Source: CAZDET01 sp964504335 | GTDB lineage: Bacteria > Bacteroidota > Bacteroidia > Chitinophagales > Saprospiraceae | DNA: 64,000 bases | Assembly: GCA_964504335.1 (NCBI GenBank) | Contig: CAZDET010000017.1 | Location: 20,425 to 84,424, forward strand | Direction: 5' to 3' | In this document: positions 17,401 to 26,000 of the stretch, in pieces | Position numbering within the stretch: the stretch's first letter is position 1 | Layout of the letters: each line of letters starts with the position of its first letter | Notes under the pieces: generated by a model | What the model saw: the letters and a program-made list of their open reading frames with translations, nothing else | The model's database searches: none | Told to the model about the DNA's origin: nothing | Translations under genes and position numbers: made by a program

Positions 17401-18466
17401 GGGGGAAGTGGTCGAGGTGACCTACGCTACGAGTGGCACCTATTCGGCCGAGCTTGTCGCCTTTGGCAACGGACTTACAGATACCTTGTTCCAGCAAAAC
17501 GGTATCCGGGTGGATATGATTCCCGAAGCGGCCTTCACCTTTGAGGTGGACGGCCGGACCGTCCAATTTACCGGGATCGTGGGAAGCGCCGAAACCGTGC
17601 GCTGGGAGTTTGGCGACGGTGCTACCAGTACCGCCGTCAATCCGGTGCATACCTATACTTCCGACGGCGATTTCACCGTCTTACTGATTGTGGGGAATGC
17701 CACCTGCGGACAAACCGAAGCCAGCCAGCAAATCCTGATCGGCAATGCCTTGCGGGCCCAATTTAGCACGCGTTCTCTGGGGGCTTGTGCTCCGCTGCGC
17801 GTCCAATTTGAGAACCAAAGCCTCGGAGAATTTGACCAGGTTGAATGGTTTTTCGATGGTGGGGAGCCGCAGACCAGCACCGAAGAAAGCCCAACCGTGT
17901 TCTTTACCGAACCGGGGGCGCATCTCGTGCGGCTCACTATTTCGGGCCCCTCCGGAACGATTAGCGATAGCTCCTTCATCGAGATTACGGCACCCCCGAA
18001 CCCAAATTTCGAATTCACGCTCGATGGATTCACCGTCCAATTTGAGGACCTCAGCTCCGGAGCAGATCGGTACTCCTGGAATTTCGGTGACGGGCAGACC
18101 AGTACAGAAATCAATCCAGTCCACACCTACGCACAGCCAGGGGTGTACGACGTCACCCTCAATCTGCAGAATGGTCGTTGTGGGCGCTCCACCAGCCGGA
18201 CGGTAGCCATCGGAGTGACCGACGTAACTGATCTGGCCGGCGCTGGTATTCGGATCTATCCGAATCCGGTGAGCGATCGACTACAAATCGAGGGCATGCA
18301 GGCCGGGAATGTTCGCTTATACGATGCGGGAGGGCGCACCCTGTTGCAACGCCCGCTTTTTGGGGGGGGCGGTACGCTCGACCTCGGGGCAGTACCCAGC
18401 GGCATGTATTTGCTATTTCTCGAAGATGCGCGGGGCCAGTGGCTGGTTCGCATCTTAAAACAGTAA
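14474..18466 (+). CDS. Secreted multi-PKD surface protein with T9SS type A sorting domain
   Basis: 1330 residues. A signal peptide (about 1-25, ending SPLLAQ) is followed by a beta-rich domain (about 26-180). Next comes a very glycine-rich segment (about 220-400, with GGGG and GGSGG runs), then an Ig-like stretch. Nine PKD domains run from about 540 to 1240. They alternate between a shorter form ending in FGDG-type loops (WDFGDGNSSS) and a longer form with WxFxGGEP loops (WSFEGGEP). The C-terminal 75 residues (IRIYPNPVSDRLQIEG to LVRILKQ) are a T9SS type A sorting domain, so the protein should cross the outer membrane through the type IX system and stay at the cell surface or be released. An adhesin or matrix role is likely. 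No enzyme domain is visible. The ECF sigma gene starts 38 bp after the stop. Confidence 0.88.
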   Translation: MSQLARVSFMLLFWNVWLGSPLLAQVVNSYFEVIAVDICTNELVLADATDLAANDQVLIIQMQGATIDESNSGNFGDIADLNAAGGYELNRIASVTGNIIQFERTFRHEYESAGLQLIRYQTEAALTVEDTLFVPPWDGTTGGILFIDVEGTLTLEAPIIGSGRGFRGAESIGIGSSCRGGFFPTDFRDAFYPAGNFRGAPKGEGVARPIPEKEWGRGAQANGGGGGNDHNSGGGGGGNVAFGGEGGENNRPNNSDCQGQRPGLSGRGLPVFADHLYLGGGGGAGHRNNNNPSDGGNGGGIIMVRANTVNFATEAAALISDGDSAVTVTGDGAGGGGAGGTILLLAETIEGTLRLQARGGAGGTVDNRMDLRSMGPGGGGSGGHVIGNFIYPADLTGGATGLSINSGAGNRPDSPNQAFAGEDGIPSQIDSLPMGPIWGPIAINTLSNDTAFCGKPPLSLQVAVENAAAFQWEYSSDSTTFEEVAQGSNYEGVNTATLDLQDDYAPGFYRLRIARAPGCPAFYSDTLEVQTDVGPLAGFTFETDASVVTFTNTSERGTTYQWDFGNGAMSMAADTTIDFNVQGSYPVQLIAENACGTDTILQIVTVVESGVTPIPLFDFDTTSGCAPLIVTFTNRSENSDSVQWEFPGGDPENASADTVQVTYDTPGSYSMQITAFGNGGANVTAKQNLIQVEPAPNVSFNANINGNEVDFSATIENVESFVWAFGDGNGSTEQNPSHTYAESGTYTVTLSYSNDLCGPGEVLQTITIGEVRPPQAEISSNTVSGCAPLTVAFENASTGDYTDIRWSFEGGEPATSAEETPSVTYPLAGNYAVELIASGPAGDDTTAMTVFVSAGPQAAFAAEVEETTITLENNSVDGLTYEWDFGDGNSSSDDNPTHTYAQSGTYTVQLITSNGCGADTLSQQVTVMVAVPGPQAAFELTPITGCEPLTVRFTNQSTAYDSVRWNFPGGEPASSTGEVVEVTYATSGTYSAELVAFGNGLTDTLFQQNGIRVDMIPEAAFTFEVDGRTVQFTGIVGSAETVRWEFGDGATSTAVNPVHTYTSDGDFTVLLIVGNATCGQTEASQQILIGNALRAQFSTRSLGACAPLRVQFENQSLGEFDQVEWFFDGGEPQTSTEESPTVFFTEPGAHLVRLTISGPSGTISDSSFIEITAPPNPNFEFTLDGFTVQFEDLSSGADRYSWNFGDGQTSTEINPVHTYAQPGVYDVTLNLQNGRCGRSTSRTVAIGVTDVTDLAGAGIRIYPNPVSDRLQIEGMQAGNVRLYDAGGRTLLQRPLFGGGGTLDLGAVPSGMYLLFLEDARGQWLVRILKQ

Positions 18467-18504
18467 CTTCCGTATTTTACCGGTGCGTTTAACCGGAAAA
18501 CGGC

Positions 18505-19086
18505 ATGCTTCGATTCATTCGGGGGAAACACAGCGAGTTTAGCGACGAAGAGTTGCTCCGGCGCTTCCATGATGATGGGAACGGATCGTGGCTGGCCTTG
18601 CTCTTCGACCGCTACCTGGAGTTGGTATTCGGGTTGTGTCTCAAATACCTTAAGGAGGAAAGCCGGGCCGAGGATGCCGTTATGGAGATCTTCGAATCGC
18701 TTCACCGGAAGCTGCCCGACCAGGAGGTGAGTCATTTCCGGAACTGGCTGTATTCTTTCGTGCGCAATCACTGCTTAATGGCGTTGCGCAAAGAAAATCG
18801 ACGTCCGATTGACTCGGTTGATCCCCTCCTTGTGCAATTACCCGATTCGGAGCATCTACTGGAAGAGGCCATCGAAGCCAACGAACGAGATTTGGCACTA
18901 CACGATTGCATCGGCCAGCTCAACGAAGAGCAGCAACGGTGTATCCGCCTCTTCTATCTGGAAGACCACACGTATAAAGACGTGGCACGCCTCACGCAAC
19001 TGAACCTGGGGCAAGTCCGTTCTCACATTCAAAATGGCCGCCGAAATTTAAAGCGTTGTATGGAACGAAAAGCGCGAACCTCATGA
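18505..19086 (+). CDS. ECF-type RNA polymerase sigma factor
   Basis: 193 residues with sigma region 2 at about 20-85 (LLFDRYLELVFGLCLKYLKE, AEDAVMEIFESLHRKLPD) and region 4 at about 130-185 (LNEEQQRCIRLFYLEDHTYK, DVARLTQLNLGQVRSHIQNG). The stop codon overlaps the ATG of the next gene (ATGA, 19083-19086), so the two are translationally coupled. The partner is a membrane protein with a TonB-like C terminus. It also lies directly after a large T9SS cargo gene, a plausible member of its regulon. The signal sensed is unknown. Confidence 0.92.
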   Translation: MLRFIRGKHSEFSDEELLRRFHDDGNGSWLALLFDRYLELVFGLCLKYLKEESRAEDAVMEIFESLHRKLPDQEVSHFRNWLYSFVRNHCLMALRKENRRPIDSVDPLLVQLPDSEHLLEEAIEANERDLALHDCIGQLNEEQQRCIRLFYLEDHTYKDVARLTQLNLGQVRSHIQNGRRNLKRCMERKARTS

Positions 19087-20057
19087 AGCCATCCTCAGCC
19101 GGACGAATTGAATTGCTTCGTCGGTGGTTGCGTGGTGAAACCAACCGGCAGGAGGAGGCGCAGCTCGAAGCGGCCCTTCGAGACGACCCCTGGTTGGCAG
19201 AAGCAGTAGAGGGGTTTCGGCAGCAACCCGATGCAGATCATGAGGCCTCGCTGGATCGGCTGCGCCGGAGAATTAAACCGTCGGCTCGCCGAAGCGGAGT
19301 AAGATTGTGGTGGCGCTACGCCGCAGCGATTGCCCTGCTACTGGTCGCGCTTTTTGTGGTGTATATCTGGGTGCCAGCCGATCCGGAGCCTCTAACTCGT
19401 GCCGAAGCAGCTACGACACCGGAAGAGCTGCCCAACCCCGACCTCGAAGCGCTTGCGGATAGCACCCCGCCCCCCCTGGCTAAATTATCCGAAAAAGAGT
19501 CCACCACTGCTGCTTTGAAACCTGCCAAACGCAAGCGGGAGCCCCGCCCTTCTGCTTTGCCCCCGCCACCTCCGATGCCAAGGGATACTTCGACACCGCT
19601 CGAAGCAGTGGAACCGACCCCGCTACCCGCCGAACCCGAAGCAGATCTGGCAGATGCCGTCCCGATTGCCGAAGAGGCGCCGCCCCCTGATAGTTTGGTG
19701 TCTTTCAGCGTGTCTTCCCCCGAACCGGAGGAACCCTCGGTTACTTCTTTTGCGCGTTCGTTGCGTCCCACATCGCAGGGCGTACCCCCTTTTCGGGCCC
19801 AACCAGTAGGAGGCTTCGAGTTATTCAATCGCAAGCTACAAGAAGGATGGAACGGAGAACAGGGGGGAGTCGTGTTGCTGCGTTTTTTCATCGATTCTAC
19901 GGGGCAACCCACCGATTTCGACGTACTGGAGTCGCCCGATTCAATCGCAGCGAGCTACGTGTTGGAACAGTTGCAAAATGGCAAATGGACGCTACCCCCC
20001 GGCAACGTGCGTCCGGTACCCGTCGAATACCGGATTAGACTCCCTCAGCAGAAGTAA
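19083..20057 (+). CDS. Membrane protein with Pro-rich linker and TonB-like C-terminal domain, coupled to sigma factor
   Basis: 324 residues from the ATG at 19083, which overlaps the sigma stop codon. An upstream in-frame ATG at 19056 lies inside the sigma gene and is less likely. Residues 1-75 are cytoplasmic and resemble an anti-sigma N terminus (LLRRWLRGETNRQEEAQLEA). One transmembrane helix lies at about 84-103 (WWRYAAAIALLLVALFVVYI). A long Pro/Ala/Glu-rich linker (about 105-225) follows, as in periplasm-spanning TonB proteins. The C-terminal 80 residues (GWNGEQGGVVLLRFFIDSTG, FDVLESPDSIA) match the energy-transducer TonB C-terminal fold. The plan joins an anti-sigma-like head to a TonB-like periplasmic domain, so a sensor that binds an outer-membrane partner is a reasonable inference. 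Confidence 0.72.
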   Translation: MKPSSAGRIELLRRWLRGETNRQEEAQLEAALRDDPWLAEAVEGFRQQPDADHEASLDRLRRRIKPSARRSGVRLWWRYAAAIALLLVALFVVYIWVPADPEPLTRAEAATTPEELPNPDLEALADSTPPPLAKLSEKESTTAALKPAKRKREPRPSALPPPPPMPRDTSTPLEAVEPTPLPAEPEADLADAVPIAEEAPPPDSLVSFSVSSPEPEEPSVTSFARSLRPTSQGVPPFRAQPVGGFELFNRKLQEGWNGEQGGVVLLRFFIDSTGQPTDFDVLESPDSIAASYVLEQLQNGKWTLPPGNVRPVPVEYRIRLPQQK

Positions 20058-22712
20058 TTACCGCAACAATAGCACATCTCCTTTGACGGCCTCTCGTTTT
20101 CCGTTTGGCAATACGACTTCCATCGTGTAGATATATACATCGGTGGGCAAGGGACGACCATTCAACTGACCATCCCACCCAAGGCGTTCACTTCCGGTGG
20201 TGGGATAAAAATCCCGCCGGTACAACAGCATTCCCCAGCGATTGAAGATTCGAATGTTTTCAATTGCTGTTACTTGCGACGGATCGGCAAATATGGTAAA
20301 CCGATCGTTGCGGCCATCTTCGTTGGGGGAAAAGGCCGAGGGGATGAAGAGCTGGAGCCGGCCATCGACGGTCAGAAGGGTGTTCAGGGTGTCTTTACAA
20401 CCGAAGACATCCGTGATTAAGACCCCGACATTTTGCGACTCACTGGCGGAAACATCCGTTGCGGAGCAGGCAGGGCAATTAAATAACTCTTCCGGAAACC
20501 AGCGATAACTGGCAATTTGCTCCGGCGGCACCTTCAGTGAGGGGCGCAAAAACTGCGAACGCCCGAATCGCGTCTCCACCGATGGCGGCAAGGTGGCCAT
20601 TTCCGGCGCACTTACGGGAAAGAAGAAATCGGGTTCTGCTCGAATACAGCCGCGGGCATCGCGAATGAATAAGGTGTAGTAGCGCCCCGGTAGGAGCTGG
20701 TCGAAAAGATCGGCCGATTGCCATTCAAATCCATCAGTACTGAATTCGTAGGGACCTTCTCCGCCTTCTACAAAGAACCTTGGATTCCCATTGCGCAAAC
20801 TGGAACAATCCACCTGGGCCATGCTCAACGGCGGTGGACTCGTTACCTCAAACGACTCGACCAGACTACATCCGATGGCATCCGTCATGGTAACCGCATA
20901 GGTACCCGAAGGAAGACCAACGAGGGAATCCGTATCGGCACTTCGGTTTTCCCATGCGAATTGATAGGGAGTAATGCCATTTTCCACAGTAAGCAGGATG
21001 CTGCCGTCCTGTGATTCGTTACAAGTAGTAGACGTAATTGCCGCCTCGATACGCGGGTTGCTTTGCCGGACGAATACCGAGCCATCCGCCGAGCCGGCGC
21101 AGCCGGCATCGCGCACCCGGAGCAACCGGTAACTGCCGAGCCCGCTCACCGGCCAGAGGTAGGAATCGGATGCTTCAAAGCGGATTTCTTGCTCCGGACC
21201 TCCATTTACCTGGTACTGTAGCCAAAAGGGGGGATTTCCCTGGAGTTGTAAAGGCAAAAAGGCAGTATCACCCCGACAAATGGAAAACGTGTCATCTCTC
21301 AGGCTGGCGGATGGCGGTGTGGTAAGACGCACCTCCACTTCCCGGATCACCTCCTGCCTACAGGCATCCGTGACAGATACGGTGGCGGTGGTCAGGTTGT
21401 TATTTTCCAATTGGACAGTGGGACCAAACTGGCCAGTACTCCACTCGAAGCGGAAAGGGGGCACACCTCCTTCAGCGCTGGCCCTAAGCGCGGTTGGGGT
21501 ACCGGGGCACCGAAACGCATCGGGTGCCTCGACTTCAAGCAAAGGAGGCTCAGTGATGATCAATTGGATCGAGTCGCTGTAGCAAGCACAGGGAATATCC
21601 AGGACAATCCACACGGACTCAGGGCCTTCCGTTTCGTCATCAACGATGCTTTTCAGCAGCAGCTCGGCCGTCTGCTCACCGGCCGGAATCGTAATGGAAC
21701 CGGGCAAGGTTTGGTAATCCCTTCCAACTTCCGCCGTGGAGGAAGTCCCGATCCGGTAATTTACCGTTACCGGAAAGTCGGTGCGGTCTTCCGGGCGGCT
21801 GAAGATCACTTTTCCGTCGCTGCATCCCTCGTAGGTCATATTATTGCTACCGTCAATGCCTTCGGAACTGAGACTAATTTTTTGGCCGATGTTGAAACTC
21901 CCGGCTTCCAAAAAGACGGCAGAATCGTACAGGCCGTCGTTGACGTCTGCCACCAGCATCCGCAATTTGTAGGTCTCACATGGCTGTAGTCGCAAGACGG
22001 CGGTTAAGATGGTGGTAAAACCGTCGTATTCGATATACGAAAGGAAAGGCGACTCCACCTCTTCGAGCTGGCATTGCACCAGATTCGGCCCTAGCTCATT
22101 GCCCACGTAATACTGGCGGTTATTCTGATAGTTAATCGTGTTAATCGATACGTAATCCCCCGTACCCGGCACCACTGCGGCATTGATGCCATTGAGGTTG
22201 AATTCTCCTTCGATGCCCGGGCCACTCACAAAAAAACCGAACACGTCGTTGTAGAGAGAGCCGACGAATTCGCAGTATTCTTCAGAAGCAAATACGTACC
22301 GAAATGCAATTATACTATCTAGCGGGACGAAGTCAAACTCGAGGCCAACCGCATCGTAGATGACCGTATCCGCCAGGAGCCCGAGGTCGGGGTCGTCAAA
22401 GGAATATTCGAAATCGTCGTGGCGGTCGGTCGCTTCATTGGGGCCTGCCGCATTTTCGATACTGCCGGTAGCAAGGATGATCCCTCGGTCGAGACCGATG
22501 CTGCTCGATCCGTTTTCGAAGTAGCCGATCCCTCTGGGATCACCAATTGCCCGAATATTGGTAATCGTTTCGCAAACCCCGTCGGCGAAAATGTCTTCCA
22601 CCAGCGATTCCGCGGATAGGTCCCCCTGAGTAACAATTCCGGAGTCGGATTGCCCCGACAAACAGAAGGGAAGCAGCAAGTAGATAATCAGAGAAAAGCT
22701 AAGCAACCGCAT
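20058..22712 (-). CDS. Secreted choice-of-anchor L protein with gliding-motility/T9SS type B C-terminal domain
   Basis: 884 residues with a signal peptide (about 1-20, LLPFCLSGQS). A choice-of-anchor L domain covers about 30-265 (VCETITNIRAIGDPRGIGYF, FVFASEEYCEFVGSLYNDVF). A Calx-beta-like region (about 285-390) precedes several SprB/Ig-like repeats (DGSILLTVENGITPYQFAWE, YAVTMTDAIGC). The last 90 residues carry the gliding-motility-associated CHU C-terminal domain (FIPSAFSPNEDGRNDRFTIF, RIFNRWGMLLYRRDF, PTDVYIYTMEVVLPNGK), a T9SS type B signal. Proteins of this plan are exported to the cell surface, often as adhesins. The stop abuts the stop of the convergent TonB-like gene with no spacer. 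Confidence 0.9.
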   Translation of the reverse strand: MRLLSFSLIIYLLLPFCLSGQSDSGIVTQGDLSAESLVEDIFADGVCETITNIRAIGDPRGIGYFENGSSSIGLDRGIILATGSIENAAGPNEATDRHDDFEYSFDDPDLGLLADTVIYDAVGLEFDFVPLDSIIAFRYVFASEEYCEFVGSLYNDVFGFFVSGPGIEGEFNLNGINAAVVPGTGDYVSINTINYQNNRQYYVGNELGPNLVQCQLEEVESPFLSYIEYDGFTTILTAVLRLQPCETYKLRMLVADVNDGLYDSAVFLEAGSFNIGQKISLSSEGIDGSNNMTYEGCSDGKVIFSRPEDRTDFPVTVNYRIGTSSTAEVGRDYQTLPGSITIPAGEQTAELLLKSIVDDETEGPESVWIVLDIPCACYSDSIQLIITEPPLLEVEAPDAFRCPGTPTALRASAEGGVPPFRFEWSTGQFGPTVQLENNNLTTATVSVTDACRQEVIREVEVRLTTPPSASLRDDTFSICRGDTAFLPLQLQGNPPFWLQYQVNGGPEQEIRFEASDSYLWPVSGLGSYRLLRVRDAGCAGSADGSVFVRQSNPRIEAAITSTTCNESQDGSILLTVENGITPYQFAWENRSADTDSLVGLPSGTYAVTMTDAIGCSLVESFEVTSPPPLSMAQVDCSSLRNGNPRFFVEGGEGPYEFSTDGFEWQSADLFDQLLPGRYYTLFIRDARGCIRAEPDFFFPVSAPEMATLPPSVETRFGRSQFLRPSLKVPPEQIASYRWFPEELFNCPACSATDVSASESQNVGVLITDVFGCKDTLNTLLTVDGRLQLFIPSAFSPNEDGRNDRFTIFADPSQVTAIENIRIFNRWGMLLYRRDFYPTTGSERLGWDGQLNGRPLPTDVYIYTMEVVLPNGKREAVKGDVLLLR

Positions 22713-23030
22713 AAAAGATCGTTCCTGGTTTAAGTTCTTTCCTGTAAGTGCTTGGCCGCTGCTTGGAGATTAGGCAAATGTAGAAGATTCTCTAGCCTAA
22801 AACGGGTAATTCCACCGACCTCATGTATGTGAGGGAGTAAATTTTACCGATTCCTTCCGAACAAGCGGTAAATTTAAGGTGCTTATCGCTTCCCCTGACT
22901 TTCTGATTGAACAAAGCCCGATAAGCAGAATCCCATCCCCAGACTGACGGCCCCCCCCCGCAGCCACTGCTGATTACAACCACCTGAGCCCTTTCTAAAC
23001 AGACACTAACGGTTATAAATCTGCGAATCT
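22713..23030. other. Divergent intergenic region between two surface-protein genes
   Basis: 318 bp separate the leftward choice-of-anchor L gene and the rightward repeat-protein gene. Apart from the candidate leftward -7 box at 22775-22782 and a run of C residues near 22950, I see no gene, RNA or clear repeat here. Confidence 0.6.
22775..22782 (-). promoter_or_regulatory. Candidate -7 box for the choice-of-anchor L gene
   Basis: The minus strand reads TACATTTG, an exact TAnnTTTG match, 63 bp before the ATG at 22712. A GTTTTA stretch about 16-19 bp upstream could serve as a poor -33 element. Confidence 0.4.
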
Positions 23031-26000
23031 ATGCCTTCACTCAATGCTTTTCTTAAGTATTCACTAATCTATGTGCTAACACTAGGTGTCGGATTCGGTG
23101 CCCATGCGCAGTTGGAAGACACTCTTCAGGACTCCGCCTGTATTGATACCGCCACCATCTTCATTCCAAGCCAGCCGCAGACCACCTCGCTGGAATTTTG
23201 CGCCGAAGATAACGTAGCCGATCAGATTCGTTTTCAGGTTACTACCAACGCACAGCAGTTCAGTTTTGTGGTAGTCAATGAATCCGATCAGATTGTGTAC
23301 ATCAGTCCGATGGCCCGGATTGATTTTGAGGCGTTTCCCATTGGAAATTATCGGGTGTACGGGTTTTCTCACCTGGGGGCGATCACCGCCGAAGTAGGTG
23401 ATTCTTTTTCGGATACCCCGCTGGCGGGGATTTGCTTTGCACTGACCGCCAATTTCATTACCGTAGGAAATTTCGTTCCGGAAGTGGGAGCAGTTGCTAC
23501 TTCTGAAGGAGAAACGAACGTGTTCATTTGTGGAATGGATGGCGTCGAAGATTTGGTCACCTTCACCGCCGATCAATCATCGGGTAACCTCGCATTTGTC
23601 GTTACCGACGACCAAAACACCATCCTGCAAGTCAGCGAAGATGCTACGCTGAGTTTCGACGACTCCGACCTCGGCCGACGAAGGGTGTATGCTCTTGCGT
23701 ATAATGGCACGCTGAACGAGGTCGACGGGCAGCTCCTGTCGGATGCCGATTTTGCAAATTGCTTTGACCTGTCGGACAATTTCGTCCGGCTAACTCTCGC
23801 AAAAGCCGTGGGTGGAAGTGTTGCTCTCGAATCGGGAGGTACGGAAACCATTATCTGCCCGGGTGATGGTATGGCCGACATCGTGCGCTTCGATAGCAGC
23901 GGGGTGCGCGGACCGAATTTTCTCTACATCGTCACGGATGAAAATAACGAGATACTCGCCTTCCCATCCGAAGATTTCGTTGATTTCGACGGTACCGGTA
24001 CGGGCATCTGCAGAGTTTGGGGATTGGCCTACGACGGCGAAGTCCTTCTTCAAATGGGGGATGACCTGCTGGAAGTGGAACTGGCTACCGGTTGCGATAA
24101 CCTATCGGATAATTTCATCACCGTGATTCGAGTCGTACCCGAAGGCGGCACGGTAGCACTTTCCGNNNNNNNNNNNNNNNNNNNNNNNNNNNNNNNNNNN
24201 NNNNNNNNNNNNNNNNNNNNNNNNNNNNNNNNNNNNNNNNNNNNNNNNNNNNNNNNNNNNNNNNNCCTACACGGGCACGCTCACCGCGATGATAGGGCAG
24301 GATGCGGCTACGGCTGCGCTGAGCGACGATTGCTTCGACCTGTCGGACAACTTTCTGACGGTGGTGCGGGGCACGGCCGACGGCGGCCAGGTGGTCACCG
24401 AATCCGGTGCCACACAGGTAGTCATCTGCCCGGGTGATGGCATGGCGGATGTGGTGCGCTTCGATAGCATCGGGGCGAGCGGCCCGAACTTCACCTACCT
24501 TGTGACCGATGATCAGAACCGCATTCTGGCCGTGCCGGGTGGCGATTTTGCCGACTTCGACGCTGCGGGCACGGGCGATTGCCGGGTGTGGGGCCTAGCC
24601 TACGACGGGGATCTGACAGCCATGACAGGAGCCGATATCACCACGGCGATGCTGGCCACGGGCTGCACCGACCTATCGGACAATTTCATCACCGTGATTC
24701 GAGTCGTACCCGAAGGCGGCACGGTAGCACTTTCCGACGGCAGTACGGAGGCGGTCATTTGTCCGGGCGACGGTATGGCCGATGTGCTGACCTTCGTCAG
24801 CGCGGGCACGAGCGACGACACGCAATTCACCTACCTCATCACCGATGAGGCGAACAATATCCTGGCGATACCCACGGGCGCTGAATTCGACTTCGACGGA
24901 GCGGGCAGCGGCGTATGCCGGGTATGGGGGCTTTCCTACACGGGCACGCTCACCGCGATGATGGGGCAGGATGCGGCTACGGCTGCGCTGAGCGACGATT
25001 GCTTCGATCTGTCGGATAACTTCATCGCCGTCATTCGCGAAATACCGGAAGGAGGAACTATAGCCAGCGAATCCGGCGCAACGGAAGTATTTGCCTGTGT
25101 GGGCGATGGCATCGCCGACGTGGTGCGCTTCGATAGTGCGGGCGTAAGCGCGAATACATTTTTCACCTACCTCATTACGGACGATCAAAACCGCATTCTG
25201 GAAATCCCCGGAGCGGATCAGGCGGATTTCGAATCTGCTCCTGTGGGGGTCTGCCGCGTTTGGGGGCTTGCCTATACCGGAAATTTGACCGCTGCCGTAG
25301 ATGCGGTGATTACCGAAGTGGCCCTGTCCGATGATTGTTTCGACTTATCGGATAACTTCCTCACGGTCGAGCGCGGCCAGGCGATAGGAGGTACGGTTGC
25401 TACCGAGGAAGGAAATTCGGAGGTGTTCGTCTGCCCGGGTAACGGTATTTCCGATCTCGTGCGCTTTGATAGTACTGGAGTAGAGGGGCCCAGCTTCGTC
25501 TACATCGTGACGGATGATCAAAACACCATTCTCCAGATTCCCGAAGGCGATGAGTTCGATTTCGACGACGCTGGCCTGGGTACTTGTCGCGTGTGGGGCT
25601 TAGCCTATGATGGTCAGTTGGTGGCCGCCATGGGCGACGACCTGCTGACGACCGAATTGGCCAGTGGCTGCTTCGACCTGTCGGATAATTTCATCACCGT
25701 CGTCCGGGAAGAGCCCAATGGAGGCACCGTTGCGCTTTCCTCCGGCGGAACGGAAATTGCCACCTGCCCCGGCGACGGCAATCCGGATGTGGTCAGTTTC
25801 ACCAGCACCGGAGCAACCGGGCCCAACTTCACCTTTATCGTTACCGACGATGCTAACCGCATACTAGCCATCCCTACCGGAAATGAAGCCGACTTCGAGG
25901 ATGCTGGGTTGGGTACTTGCCGAGTGTGGGGCCTGTCGTATACCGGAAGCTTACTAGCGGCGCCTGACGATTTGCTCACCGAAGCGGATTTATCCGATGA

